Positions 13,697 through 27,052 of a stretch of 64,000 nt of DNA are shown piece after piece. Source of the stretch: Ziziphus jujuba (lineage: Eukaryota > Streptophyta > Magnoliopsida > Rosales > Rhamnaceae); the NCBI RefSeq assembly GCF_031755915.1, contig NC_083390.1:17701001-17765000 (forward strand). Direction: 5' to 3'. The notes under the pieces were generated by a model. The model had not been told where the DNA came from. It saw only the letters and a list, made by a program, of their open reading frames with translations, and searched no databases. How positions within the stretch are numbered: the stretch's first letter is position 1; the number at the start of each line of letters is the position of its first letter. A program made the position numbers and the translations under genes.

Positions 13697-13935
13697 TAAA
13701 TAAATAAAAAAGCTCTTGCTTTCTGCAAAAAACTTTCTTTTAAGCTTTAAGAGCTTTTTAGCTTTTCTTTCTTTTCTTTTATTTCCATGAAGCTTTTCTT
13801 CCTTTTCTTTCTTAGTGTTTCATTGACCCCTCACCTTGAGCAGGTAAGGCTGAGGCAAGTCTTGTTTATAAAGCTCTCTCTCTACAGTAGTGAAATAGGG
13901 TTAGAGAGAGAAAGTTTAGAGAGATAGAGAGAAAA
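13494..13935 (-). promoter_or_regulatory. GA/CT-rich leader and proximal promoter of the IDD gene
   Basis: Upstream of the IDD start on the minus strand lie a uniform (GA)n run at about 13659-13691 and further GAGAG blocks at 13505-13525 and 13900-13930. Similar runs sit inside intron 2 (about 12482-12529). GA/CT tracts are common in plant core promoters and leaders and are the binding sites of BASIC PENTACYSTEINE proteins. No TATA box or start site is assigned. Confidence 0.4.
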
Positions 13936-15059
13936 AATGGCTGACCCAATCACAATGCTTGAAACTTTGAGCCCCACACAAACACACACAGAATTTGGAC
14001 AGAAACAAAAAAACATCCTCTACTCACTCATAAGAAAACAAACAGTCATTATTCATCACACTGTAATTTGCATGAATAAATGCAGGCCATACCCCTCTAT
14101 TACACGTGAGCTCACTTCCCTCCTCACGTGACCAACTTCTCTTTTTCTCTCTCTGAAAAAAAGTGCCAAAAAAAAAATGGGGGTTAAAAAAATGAGTTTT
14201 GTTTTTTTTTTTTTTTTTTGCCTTTTTCCTTTTTTTCATTAAGTAAAGTAACTGTTTGGCTTATTAATTTATAGCAAAGCTAAAAAGAAAAACCTGATTA
14301 ATATGTGTGTCTTTGGACGCAGCTTTTGAAAAGGTAAAAAGGAAGCACGACTGGTCACTTTCATGAGCTCTGTAATCATTTTTTTTTTAAAGTTTATTTA
14401 TTTGTTTTTTCTTCAATTCCCAGAAATATATATTTGCCGACTTACTCCTTATATATATATTTATTTATTTTTTTAATGTATTTATATATTAAATTTTGTA
14501 TGATTCTATGGGCTTCAAAAATTTTGTTGTCAAAAAACTCAAAAACGTTTTTTATTTTTATTTGTTTTTGCTTTCTTTTTGAGAGGAGCTGTCAAAACGT
14601 TTAAACGTACTCTTTTTTGTGCTGGCAGTAAAGTCGCGGTCCATGCGGTGAATTTTTAATAGACTTTGGCCCCTCATCTGCTTTTTCTTTTTCTTTCGTA
14701 TTTGTTTATTTCCTTTTCTAAAAATTAGAAAAACTTAATTTTTGTTTTTAACTTATAATTTCTCACCGTCAAAATCAGGGGATGACTGGGTGAGTTGGAG
14801 AAAAACTGATTAATTTAATGGGCTTTTCTTATTAATTTCGATCATAAATTCAAACGAATTATAATTTTGTTAACATCTTGTGAATTTTCATATCACTGCT
14901 TATTTATTCTAAATTAATGAAGAAAATGTCAACGAAATTATTTCAAAAATTAATGCTTTTCTATTTGATTATAACAATTTTAAAATTTTGTCAAACAGTA
15001 GTCCTTCCACACTATGCTATTCCCGAATTTCATTTAAATTTGTTTAAAAACTCTAAATA
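13936..15059. other. Intergenic DNA upstream of the IDD gene
   Basis: No gene is recognised. The region is AT-rich with T-runs (about 14202-14219) and G-box-like CACGTG motifs at about 14104 and 14125. A short frame at 14917-15099 has no recognisable feature. Confidence 0.5.
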
Positions 15060-15766
15060 TGTAACACTAATTATGCTTAATTTTGGATTTGAAAACTGAA
15101 ATCAATCATTCTGAAAGATATGCTTAACTTCAGGTTTGAAAACTAATATCAATGACATCAGATCATCTCCTAATCTATATTTAGATGATATAGGATTGAA
15201 CATCAAATAGTCTGTTAGATTCACTTACATTGAGAGTCACAATTCATTCCCTTGGAAGATACAATATAGAATTTGATATTAAATAGCTTGCCATTACTCC
15301 ATATGCACTAATACATGTAGAATTTGACACTAGATAGCTTGCCAGTGCTCCATATCCACTCATACTGGATGTAACAATCTACTCCCACCAAAGAGCCTAT
15401 CAGTGCCACTACATCCACATACACATGGCATCCAGCATCCTCGCTGGCATACTTTTAATTGGTTACAAGCTTTTATACCATTTGTAATACCCCACCAACA
15501 TTGTCGCCAATTTGTCATCACATTCGGTATGAGTTTTTTATTCAGAGCTTCTTAGAAGGTCAATAATCTTTAAATTACTTTTGCTTGAGCCCACTTAATT
15601 TTTGATTTCTTTCGAATCTAAAATCAACCATTTTAAAAATGTTTTGGCATTATAAAAGTGACTATTATTATATTTAAATTATTATTTTATCTACACCTAA
15701 ATAATATGGGATTAAACATTAGGTAACTTGCTAATAGTTCATACCTTGTTACACTGGTCGTTACAA
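15060..15766 (-). mobile_element. Degraded Cassandra-type TRIM retrotransposon (5S-like LTRs)
   Basis: The right LTR copy (about 15483-15766) starts TGTAATACC on the plus strand and ends near GTTACA. Inside it, GAGCTTCTTAGAAGGTCAAT and CCCACTTAATTTTTGATTTC are diverged reverse complements of the 3' half of plant 5S rRNA. Left of it is a CTTTTATACCATTTGTAATA junction, the reverse complement of an LTR end plus a Met-tRNA primer site (TGGTATaaAAG-like). A left LTR remnant (about 15060-15242) has TATGCTTAATTTTGGATTTG and a second TATGCTTAACTTCAGG. Between the LTRs, the segment resembling the LTR start is repeated about three times (AGAATTTGAYAYTARATAGC). The element lies on the minus strand, is non-coding and strongly diverged. 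Confidence 0.6.
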
Positions 15767-17191
15767 AACATATCTCCTAAGAGACAAATTAAATTAATTT
15801 ATATATAAGACAAAAATATTCTAGTAAGAATTATCTCCTAATATATCCTTAGAGATATGCTAATGTATACACGAAAAAAAAAAAAATCCACATGATCAAC
15901 TAAAAACACAAATATATAAATGCTTACCCTCAATTGTTTGCTTTTATATATTAGTTAGATTTTTAGTATTAAAAAACAAATTTTTTAAAGGACTAACATG
16001 TAAAACCAAAGGTATTAATTAATAATGAACTTCAATAAAAGCTTCTTTTGAAGTAATAATAATACGTTGATCTAGTCGCTACCGCGGTTACAAAAGACTA
16101 TGTAAATGGATTCTTTTCTGCCGATAGGCTCCAAGTGCATCATAGGAATTACAATAAAAGGTTCTTTTTCTTTCGTGTACTCATTATCCCAGTTCTTCCA
16201 TTTTGATAATTTTTGTGATTCCATATATTATTCCATTTTTATTCATCCCATCAACTTCCTAGGATAAATTGGTAGTTTTTAGGAGATGAATTCTGATATA
16301 CAAGAATAGAAAACTCATAGAAACGTGTATATATATATATATATACATACATACATACATATAATTTGGGCTAATTTTACGTTGAAAGACTAGAAAAGAT
16401 AACGTTGAGATTGACTTTTCAAAATGTTTGCCATTTTCCCCGTATATATGTTGTGTTTGTTTCTATATATATCTTTGTTATCCAAAACACACTTCAATAT
16501 GTTCCATCGAATCTAAACATGCATCGCCACCTCTACACCCTATCTCCACCTAAAGGGCCACCAGCTCAAAAGTCCCACTTCCACTAATTATGTTCTCAAT
16601 TATTTTCTCATCTCAATTTTTCTTTTCCTTTTTTATTTACATTTTAATAAGTTATTTGCTTCTTTGATAGCTTAGTTATGCTGTTAATTAATTAGTTTGA
16701 ACGAAATTAATATAACTATTTATCATCCACTACTGAAGATTATTGTATATATAATGGATTTCAGACTTCTAATATATTAAAGCAAAAGAAAAAGGCGTTG
16801 TTTTAATTTTATTTTATTGTTGATTTCTTGAAATAATTAGTTTCATGCATGGGACAGTACTTAATAATTGGGGCAAGACCTTTTTTTTTTTTTTTTCCCT
16901 AAGATGATGATCATGAAGGAGATATGAAAAAAGAAGAAAAAAATCATATGTAATGTTTGTCGGCTTGAATTATGTATAGTTTGAGAAGGACATTGTTAAT
17001 GATATCACAATCAAAACTATAGTAATATGTTATCGAATAGTAAAATGTCTTGGCTCTTAAATCTTTCAAATATATTTTATCTAATTGGCATGCCTGCTGC
17101 AACATATATATGTACATGCATCCCTTGGCACATATGGATGTATGTCACATTATCATTCACATAAATAACCACCACCTAATATATATATATA

Positions 17192-17222
<31 letters not shown>

Positions 17223-17695
17223 ATATGGGTAGCATTCAACATATACCAAAATATTTGATAAATTATTTTAGCTTTTAATTGAAAACATCTATAACGGATA
17301 AGTATTGAAAAATTATTAATAGTTATTCTATTATTGATAAACCATTAGATTTATCCATTTAATAGATAAAATAACATTTATCAAAAGAATTTGTCCAATA
17401 TGTTAGTATATGGATCTGACCCTCATATATATAGTCAAACTCAAATCGGATTTTTAATATCATAATTAATTTTAGAACTTTATATTTCATTTTTTTGGAT
17501 CGCATGAATGATTGAAATTTAAAATTTTATTTATTAGTCAACAGGTCTTGACAAGATTCATTGGTTTTAATTAGTATGTCACAAAACTATATTTGATTAT
17601 TTTTTAAATTTTAAATTCTAATTGTGGATGTGATCAAATGGCTAATTAATAAAAAAAGATCTAATTTTAAATCATAATCCTCCTTATATAAATCT

Positions 17696-17734
<39 letters not shown>

Positions 17735-17885
17735 CAGTTTTGCTATAAAATATGTACACATGCATGGCATCAAACATGTTCATGCTAGATTATATGTAAT
17801 CTACTATCCAATTGCATTGGATTATATGTAATTATGTGTGTACATGTTTATTTTCATATGCAAGCATGCATTTTATAACAAATTA

Positions 17886-17928
<43 letters not shown>

Positions 17929-17979
17929 GTACAGCTAAGATGCATGTAAATGCCCAATTATTGATGAAAAATATTTACA

Positions 17980-18016
<37 letters not shown>

Positions 18017-20017
18017 AAGTAAAGTTTTAAAATTTATTGTTTTCTTAAATAATAATTGATGTTGAATCCCTACGCTTAGATATCAAGAAGAAAAATTTTA
18101 AAAAATAGCTACTATAATAAAACATGATGTAAAATATGATGATGCTACAAACATTGTTATTCACTTTCTTTCTTTCTTTTTTTTTTTTTTTCCTTTTTTT
18201 ATTTGGATAAAAACATTAGTATTCACTAGTATGTTTGAGAAAATAACAATAAGGAAAAGTAATAACTGATACTTTAAAGTAATAACTAAAGTTATAAATT
18301 GAAGTTGGGGAAAATTGTCTTACAAAAAAAAAAAAAAAAAGAAAGCAGGGGAAAAATTAATTTTGCACCTGAAAATACCTTACAACGCCATTATTGATTT
18401 GCTTAGAGTACGCCGTGTCTATCCGATTTTGATAAAACTGCTTTGCATGCTCAGTACATGGTAAAGCAAAAACAACATATACATAGACAATTTACTGAAC
18501 CACAATTTTGGCTAAAGAGCCATAACTAAACGACAAATTGAAAGAGATTGAAAAGAGATCATAATGAAAATTTCCAAATATTAAAAGAATTTATAAGTAG
18601 TAGTAGAAGTACCCACAAAATAATTTATCCAAAAAAAAAAAAAAAAAAAGTACCCACAAAATAATGTGCCAGGGGATTATATATATATATATATAGATAC
18701 ATATAGAGAGAGAGAGAGACTTGGGCATGATGCATTCAGTAAGACTAAAACTACAAAGTTAGTAAGAATAATAGTATTGTACTAAACTGAAAAAAGGCAG
18801 TGATTTTAGGGAGAAAAATACGAGTGAATGACAATGACGTGCATGAATGAACTGAGAATTTAAATTAATTTGGATTTGTTATGATATATAGGGAATTTTG
18901 TGAATTTGAATTATTTTTTAACTTATTATGTAGAATATTGTTATTTCACTAAAAAGAGAAATTGTGATTAAAACTTGAAATTATAGTTCTAAAAGTAATT
19001 AAAAGTTTTGGTTACAATTAAGTACATTTTTTTTTATGGAAAAGTATCTTTTTAATTAAAAATTTTTTTCTTTTAATTTTTATTACTACTTTTTTTATTA
19101 TTATTATTTATACTTATGATAATGGTATGGTCGTGAACAAAAATATATGTAACATTTATTCAACATGTTATATATAGTAGCCAAATAAATAATTACCCAT
19201 TATATGTTATGACAAAACTAAATAATGCTGATTCAGTTGATAAATTATTTATATTTATGATTAAAATATTTAGTTTGAGATATCAAAATGAAAGATAAAA
19301 ATTATTGTAAATTTAAATTTTCAAAAAAATAAAATATCATGACCAAATTTGCAATGATTTTCACATGCTAATTTTGTTTCTCTCTTTTTTGAAAAAAAAT
19401 CTGAAACATTATCTCTTATCCGTGGGTGTGAAAATTAATTACTTGGTCTTCTCCATAGTACTTGGATATGAAGACGAAGTGCTATCTATGACCAACTCTC
19501 AATCATTCCTTATTCACCAAAAAAAAAAACTCTCGAGCATTCCTTAGGTAATGATAGTATTTCCAAGGACAAATGTTTAATCTGCGCTGAATGCTTCAAG
19601 CATCCACCCTTATGCATGTAAGCAATATGCATATAAAATTCTTAATAACATCGATCCAACGTTATCAAATTATAATATCCTCATATAGTGCAAATGACTA
19701 ACTTTTTCAATTAAAAATTAACTATTTATATTTGCATTGTATCTTAATTTTAAAAGGTTAAAATATTTTAATATGATCTGAACTACATATATACAATTTA
19801 AATATATTTAAAACATAGACTCTATATTATATTGATAATCTCCTAATATGACAAGTGCTAATAGTTAATTAAAGTACACATTCAAAATTTGCCACATTTC
19901 CACTTGGATCGAGACTATATTCTCAATGGTTCACAACTATATATATATATATATATATATATCATGTAGACACAAAATAAAGAGGGAATACATTTTCAGC
20001 CAATCATATATATATAC

Positions 20018-20053
<36 letters not shown>

Positions 20054-20779
20054 TCACAACTATATTTATATCATGTAGACACAATATAAAGTGGGAATAC
20101 ATTTTCAGCAAATCATATATATATATATATGTGTGTGTCTGTGTGGGGTAAAATTTGTAGCTTCTATTTATTTCTTTTGGATTTAGAGAGAGAAAAGTGA
20201 AAGATTATTTTTTAAGAGTTGGGGTTTTGAAATGGATTATGAGATAAAGTTGAACTTTTTAAAACAATAAAATAATTGATTTGAAAAAGTGGGAAAGATG
20301 CTTATATTTGTTGTTGAGTTGGAAAGAATGCAAAGGATGATGGGAGAGGGATTCTCATCACATGCTGCGTCAAAAAAAGCAAGAAGGAAACAATCATCCC
20401 TCCCAAGTGTTGTAGATTCCAAATCTAATGAACTTTTCTTAAACTAATCCACATTTCAACGTGGCGAACCCCATATATGCTTTAAAAAATTCTGTTGACT
20501 TAACCCAAAAAGTCCAATTAAGTAGATGTTAAAATATATAACTTCCTCTTTAACTTTTTTTAGATCCATCCATATAGAATGCCTCCCACCTTTATTTGAC
20601 ATTAGATTTAACTATTATTATATTTTTATTTAAACGAATTATTTGTCTTTCTGTTCATCAATAAGTAAAACATCATTTTTTTGCTTAAAAAGACATTAGT
20701 ATTGTAAAAGAGTAATACTACTTGATACCTCGTTCTGTTAAAGTAGTACTATTATGTTAAATGATAAAAATTAAAGAAA
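15767..20779. other. AT-rich intergenic region with microsatellites, no gene seen
   Basis: Contains (TA)n followed by (CATA)n at about 16328-16361, (TA)n at 17181-17204 then (GATATA)n, and further (TA)n at about 17710-17735, 17886-17925 and 17981-18014. Poly-T or poly-A runs occur near 16880, 18180, 18323 and 18631. The tandem duplication at 19930-20150 is listed separately. Predicted frames here are IYIYI-type translations of (TA)n. Confidence 0.55.
19930..20150. repeat. Tandem duplication, unit about 123 bp
   Basis: TTCACAACTATAT, then (TA)n, then ATCATGTAGACACAAWATAAA and GGGAATACATTTTCAGC, then ATCATATATA and (GT)n, appear twice in the same order (starts 19930 and 20053). The copies differ mainly in (TA)n and (GT)n length, so the duplication is fairly recent. 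Confidence 0.75.
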
Positions 20780-21194
20780 GGGTTTATTGCAATTTGATAT
20801 CCTTATTTTATAGGATTTTGTGATTATTAAACATTAGTTGCATTTTGATTCCCTTTACTTATAGCGTTTTGTGATTTAGGTACTTAACTTTCAAATGTAG
20901 CATTTTATGCTCTCATTTTGTGTATTTGTTGCAAATTGATCCAATTCCATATTTTGATCATACAAATTGATAACAATTTTACTTTATTTAGATAGCACCG
21001 TAGTCTCTTTCCTCACAAAATGTATTGCAAGTTTCTGAGCATAACTAGACTGCTACCAGTTTGTTTTGCCAAAATTGTGGATTGGACCAATGTTTAACAA
21101 ATTTAAAAATTAAAAGCCTAAATCGTTAAATTTGAAAGTTGAAAGCTTAAATTACAAATCTTATAAATTAAGTGTACTATCGCACAATTAATCC
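20780..21194. mobile_element. MITE-like element with imperfect terminal inverted repeats
   Basis: The left end GGGTTTATTGCAATTTGATA and the reverse complement of the right end, GGATTAATTGTGCGATAGTA, align and remain related for about 50 bases (ACTTAATTTATAAGATTTGT against CCTTATTTTATAGGATTTTG). The element is about 415 bp with no coding capacity. This style of end is seen in Mutator-derived MITEs of plants. No clean target duplication is visible, so the class is uncertain. Confidence 0.4.
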
Positions 21195-22667
21195 AAAATT
21201 AAATTATATAATTAACATATATAACAGATATCTATTGTCATTTTTCATATGATTATATATCTTCTTTTTTTCTTTTTCTTTTTAAATAATACTAGGGGTA
21301 CCAAAATATTCATAAAATTTATTTACCAAATCTTTCTCTTTTTTTTGTGCTTGTTTTATTATTTTTCTCGATAAGGACATTGTATAAACTAAATTGGGGT
21401 TGGAAGCTATACCTTGCATCATTTTAAATTTAGTGATACTTATTGTACAGATGAAAAACAATAGGATAGATTTTGACCAAAACCAATAGGTTTTTGAGAA
21501 CCAAAATTGATGATGTTGTGGTGAATGCTATGACAATATTTAATCAGTTTATTTTTTTATTCATTTATTCATTTAATAATTTATTTATCCATATTGAATT
21601 TAAATATATAAATATATCAATTAATAATATATTAACATATATTATTTGATAAATATTATTCATTAATACTTTAATATCTGTAAAATTATTTTTTTTAAGA
21701 TATTGATAATGATTATATATTTTTGTAATATATTATGTAGTTATCATTTTATTAGCACAAAAGGCACCCTGATGGGATTTAAGAGTGTATTAATAAGCTT
21801 TATAAGTTTAATAAAATAATCCCAAACTTAATCCACACACTTTAAATGTAAAAAAGCATAAATATTAAAAGTTTAAGAGGGCAAAATGAACCTATATAAA
21901 CCCAAATAACCACTAATACATATTTTCAAATCTCAGTCATTAGTCATTGAATGAATAGCCAAAAAGGGTCTCAGTGGTTCTCTTCCACTTAAGTGGGACC
22001 TTTTGCTATTCTGTTAAAAAAAAAGAAAAAAGGTCTTAATCACCAAAGCAATACAAAAAACGAATATAAAGGAAGATCTACAGAAAATTATCCCAGCATG
22101 AAAATTCTTATTTATGTATGCACCCATATTGTCTTCCTGCATCTGCTTATACATTTAAGTACTTTGAAGAGTTCTATCTGCCATCACTAAATTGTAGTGA
22201 AGTAAAGAAGCTTCCTAGGCTTGAAGCCTATATCTCATAGTCTTATTCATATAGTTCTTTGCTTCAGGGAAACCGTACAAATTTATTGTTAAGATACATT
22301 GGCAATTGGGTAGACAAATGTAAAATCTCAAGCACTCTTTTCTATTTTTTTTTTTTTCTTATCCCTCTGAAAATTCCACATTCCAATCAATGTATAATCC
22401 AACAAAGATTTGAAATATTTAGGGTGTGAGTTTTCTCAATAATATCATGATGGGTAGGGCAAGTAATGGCCCTCTGTTTTCCTGCAGTGATACCTGAAGT
22501 CTTTGTCTGGTTTAGTTTTGTTGGTATCCAAAGAAGTGAACCAAAGTTGAGCATCTATTCTCTCTATCCTTTACAACATCGCACTGAAAACCAAAAAAGA
22601 AAAAAAAAAAAATAAGTATCACAATTTGGAAAAGTTATAGACTCCAGAATACTAAGGTGGACACATA

Positions 22668-22700
<33 letters not shown>

Positions 22701-24320
22701 TTTGAAGGCTTAGAGAAGATTTGTTTGTTTGTTTCAGATTGTTTGTTTTCTCTACCTTCATGGAACTTTCATTTTTGTTTTCTTGGGAAAACTTTGTTTG
22801 TTTTTGTATGTGAAAATGAGAGAGAGAGAGAGAGAGAAGAGAGAAAAGGGCTGACAAGTTGTTTGGTGGGTAATGTCAGGTTCTGAAAAGCCAACCTGCC
22901 TTGAGCAATAATAAAAATTGGGAGGAGGAAAAAAAAAGTTACCCAAAAGGAAAAGGAAAATGAAAGGAACAATATAGAAAGGAAAAGGAAAAAATATATA
23001 CAAAGCAAAGACAAAAAAATTTACTAGGGTCTGGTGAATTCTTGAGAACGTCTATTTATTTATTTTCTTTTGGGAAGAAATTCTTGAGAAAGTGAAAAGA
23101 AGTGTTTTTAGAAGTTTGGCAACATACAGAGACAAATATACCTAAATACAGGCCCTTATATTTATCGAAGTGTGACAGTTTCATTAGCCTCTTTTTGTCC
23201 ATATGATTTGGGCTCATTACTTATTACTATGCCTTTTTAAGGCTAACTTCAAATTTGTGCAAGGCCCTTCTCTCTCCATGGCAAAAGATCTATGCTATGA
23301 TTAGGGACAGAAAATTACCTCAAGCTTTTTTTTTTTTTGTTCTGTGTTTCTAGTTTTGATTTTAAACTTTATTGGATGCTTGGTCCAGAACCATAAAAAC
23401 TCCACATGTTTTCAAGTAAATGTAAAGGCATGTAACAAAGAGTTGGGAGTACAATTATGGCTACACTTTTGAAATGGCTTGCAGGGGACCGGTGTCAATT
23501 AAGGGCTTCTTTAAATGCTAACATGAATGGATGGTGTTGTTTTCACTTTCGTTTATATATACATACATACATATATCTATATATAGTCAGTTTAATATTT
23601 TGACGTTCTAATGATTTTTCATCTGGATATTTTGATGAATTTTTCATGAGAACTTTTATTATTAGTTCATAAATTACTTTAAAAATTGAAATCTAAAAAT
23701 ATATTTGGAGTTTACATGAGTTTATTAAAGTGTTAAAACCTAAAATAACAAAATGAACTATATCAAAACTGTATAAACCTCAAATGCATTTTTCAATTTA
23801 ACCTTTAAAAAAATTCAAGGATTAATAAAGGAGTATATGATATGAGAATTATTATATATATATATATATATATAGATATAACTATGTTCATATAAGGTCA
23901 ATCTATCCTAACTTTCTTTATTAACTATCAAATGATTTCAAGAGATAATATTGAAATATATATTTCTAGTTTACTGAGTCCCTACAAAGTTCATTTTCCC
24001 TAATAGATATTTATTATATCAGTAAATTCATATTTAATCATTAACTAATTTTTAAATCCAAGCCCTTCGAGTAATCCTAATGTTAATGACCTAATGTGAG
24101 CTTAATTTTATATATTATACAATCAAAAATGTAATCTAACTATATGAGCTTCATGGCATATTAAACCCCAAATGCAAAGTGAACTCTAAATATACGTATT
24201 TAAACTCCATATATATCTTTAAATGTCAACCTTTAAAGTAATCTATCAGGACGATCCTATGGTGAAACTTCCAATATATACATATATATGTATAAGAATT
24301 CTCTAATCAAGGATTGCTTG
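21195..24320. other. AT-rich intergenic region, no gene seen
   Basis: Only low-complexity frames. (CT)n lies at about 22668-22700 and (GA)n at about 22819-22837. T-runs occur near 22350 and 23327, and (TA)n at 23852-23872. Confidence 0.5.
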
Positions 24321-24865
24321 ACTTTTTAAAGTAAAGGATGATTTTATGGCAAATGCTAATGATTGCCAAATCCCATCTACAATTTTAGATTTTAATTCAA
24401 ATATCAATGATCATTTTATCTAATAGTTAAATTTTTACCATATAGATAAGAGACTTACTTTTGACAATATATAATCAAGCTTACATCAGATTGACTAGAT
24501 GTTTTACAATCAGATCTTATTTTATTAACATTTAGCACATTTCACATATTAAGATTTAAAAATCAATTAATGGTTAACTTTTTAAAGTAAAAGGTGATTT
24601 TATAGCAAATGCTAAATATTGCCAAATTACATCTAGAATTTTCGATTTTAATTCAAATATTAATAATTATTTTATCTAATAGTTAAACTTTTACCACATA
24701 GATAAAAGACTTAGTTTTAATAATATATATAGTTAGGCTTACATTAGGTTGACTAAATGATTTTACGATCAAGTCTTATTTTATTAGCATTTAGCTCAGT
24801 CTTATTTTATTAGCATTTAGCTCATTTCACGTGCTAAGATTTAAAAATCAAATAATGATTTAATA
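24321..24865. repeat. Tandem duplication, unit about 256 bp, with a nested 26-bp duplication
   Basis: ACTTTTTAAAGTAAAGGATG at 24321 recurs as ACTTTTTAAAGTAAAAGGTG at 24577. Each is followed by the same series of blocks (GCAAATGCTAA, TTGCCAAAT, TTTTAATTCAAATAT, ATTTTATCTAATAGTTAAA, CTTACATYAGRTTGACTA, ATTTTATTARCATTTAGC). Inside the second unit the stretch GTCTTATTTTATTAGCATTT is immediately repeated with a 26-bp period (24773 and 24799). Related but weaker sequence lies on either side (about 23760-23830 and 24900-24990). Confidence 0.7.
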
Positions 24866-25029
24866 TGAATTTACTAACATAACAAAATCATATATGAGAA
24901 AAATGAACCTTATATAAACTTAGTAAACTATAAATGCATTTTTAAATTTAAACTTTTGAAGTAAATTAATGATTAATAAAAAAAATCTTATGCTAAAATC
25001 ATCAAATCTACTTAATGTAAGTCTGATTG

Positions 25030-25037
<8 letters not shown>

Positions 25038-25109
<72 letters not shown>
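25038..25109. repeat. (TA)n microsatellite, about 72 bp
   Basis: Uninterrupted alternating A and T. It is self-complementary and able to fold back; array length is likely to vary between individuals and between assemblies. Confidence 0.95.
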
Positions 25110-25112
<3 letters not shown>

Positions 25113-25194
25113 AATAATAGTTTTAATGGCTTTGTGGATGTCCAAAATTCGTTTCTCCATCCCTGTCCCCAAAAAAACTCTCGTACATGTAGTA

Positions 25195-25767
25195 TTGAGT
25201 TTTAGTACTCCTACCTTTAATTTTATACCACATGGAACACATTCCATATTAGCTAACATATCAAATGTCCCTTTCTCTTTCACAAATGGAAGCTTCTCTT
25301 CTCTTCTCATCTACATCAAAATTCAGAATTTTGGAATTGCTTTGTCTCCTACGCTGGAATGACCCATCTCACTTAGTATTAATCATTTCTTATGCTGGTT
25401 TATTTTGATGGTGAAACACAGTAAGATGAAGTCAATACCAAATAGAGGTTGTAGAATTGTTTGAATTTCATAGAAACAAAAGCTTCCAACTTGTTGTTCT
25501 CTATTGGCAAATCTACCCCAAAAACCATGTAACTTCCAAAACCTCTTCAAACCATGACCATCTGTGCTGGATTGGCTCACTTTTTGTTGCCAAAGGGTTG
25601 GATAGTTTTATGTTCCCAACTTTAGCTTTAAATTTTGGTTTTCCGTGAAATAGAGTTTTGTTTATGGGAGAGAAAGAATTGTTTAGTATGTTTGCTGATT
25701 TAGAAAGTGTTACACATGGCATAAAATCAAAGGTCGGAGTAGCTATCCAACCCTTTCTTATCCCCAC
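25195..25767. repeat. Inverted pair of coding-like fragments
   Basis: The reverse complement of about 25201-25300 and the plus strand of about 25650-25745 are related by eye. Both contain GAGAAAG, a TATGTT-GCT-AT block, ATGGYATAAAA and AAAGGTMGGAGTA. Translated in matching frames they give similar peptides (KGTFDMLANMECVPCGIKLK and KELFSMFADLESVTHGIKSK), suggesting both derive from one protein-coding source that I do not recognise. About 350 bp separate the arms. Neither arm is a complete gene. Confidence 0.4.
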
Positions 25768-27050
25768 CTCATTCCTTATTTAATTAGAGTCAGGACAAGG
25801 ATTCCCATTCCCCAACCTATTTCCTTGTTTAATTATTTTTTTAATTATATATTTTTAAGCGATTATAATTCTTTAAAAATAATATTTTTAAAATTTGGTA
25901 AAATCAAGAAAAAAAAGCAAATTGTAAAAAAAAAAAAAAAGAAAAATTATAATATTTATCATTTATGTGTAAATGGGGTAGATATGGGGCTGGGAATACA
26001 CTCCCTGACTCCACCCCAATCCCGACCTAAAATGCCATCCCAATTAACTAGGAAATCACCATCCCATTAGGGTAGGATACCGCAGGAACAAGCTGATCCG
26101 GTGCAAATTGCCATCGCTAGATTAGTTGTCACGTCTTTAATACCCTTTTTTACTATAAACTATATATATAAAGAGAATTCAATTTATATTTTCTTCTGCA
26201 AACGCAAATTAATGGTTGTCAACCAAAACCAATTTCTGTGTAAATGATATGCAGACGACAATAGAATAGGACACTTGTGGACCAAAAAATTATTTTCCTT
26301 AGCTTCTTATGCAATTATCCATAATATTAAATTTTCTTCATGAGAGACATATTCTTTCTGCTGCTTCTTCTTCTTGTTTATGAAGTATTCTTCTTTTTTC
26401 CCACAATTTTTTCTTCTACTAAATATTGAAATTGTTAAAAGCAGAAGAATATTTATACAAATAAATTCTGTCTTAATCTGGAGGAGATAAATTAGAGGAG
26501 AAAGATAAATTTAAATAAAGAAATAAAAATAAAAAAAATGGGAGAGAATTGGTTACAAGTTATAATAATATCTCCAAATAAAAATAAAAGTTATAATAAA
26601 ATCTTGACCAATATCATTGTACCAAAACCTCTTCAATTAATAAGTTTGCAGTGGGATTCCTTCCACCCCTGCTGGTAATTAATTGATCTGCCATGGAAGC
26701 TCCAAATTTAGATGCCGTGTATATTAGGAATATTAATTTGACTCCATCAATATCCCTCACGGCTTCAGAGATAGAGTCAGATTTTTTACATATTGGAAGC
26801 AAATTAAAGCAGATTAAGATCTTACTTCATGTTAGTTTACACGCTACTTTACACCTAACATGCCTACTCTCTTATGTTATTCAATTTTGCATTAATTTAT
26901 GTATTTATAGATCGATGCAAGTTTACACGATTGCTAGGGAGCTCTTATACCAATTGCAGCGAATTTGGTACATCCAACCTCCTTATTATTGATAAGTAGT
27001 TAGGGAATATTTTATTTGTACTCTCATGTTTTGGATAAATACGAAAATAT
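25768..27050. other. Intergenic DNA, no gene seen
   Basis: AT-rich. Short frames at about 26614-26992 on both strands overlap each other and show no recognisable domain. Confidence 0.5.
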
Positions 27051-27052
27051 CT

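Noticed and set aside
24969..25362. IYIYIY-type frames on both strands
   Set aside because: Translations of the (TA)n microsatellite; only the flanking coding-like fragment is kept, as part of an inverted pair.
26614..26992. Overlapping 62- and 99-residue frames
   Set aside because: Opposite-strand overlap and no recognised family; too little support.
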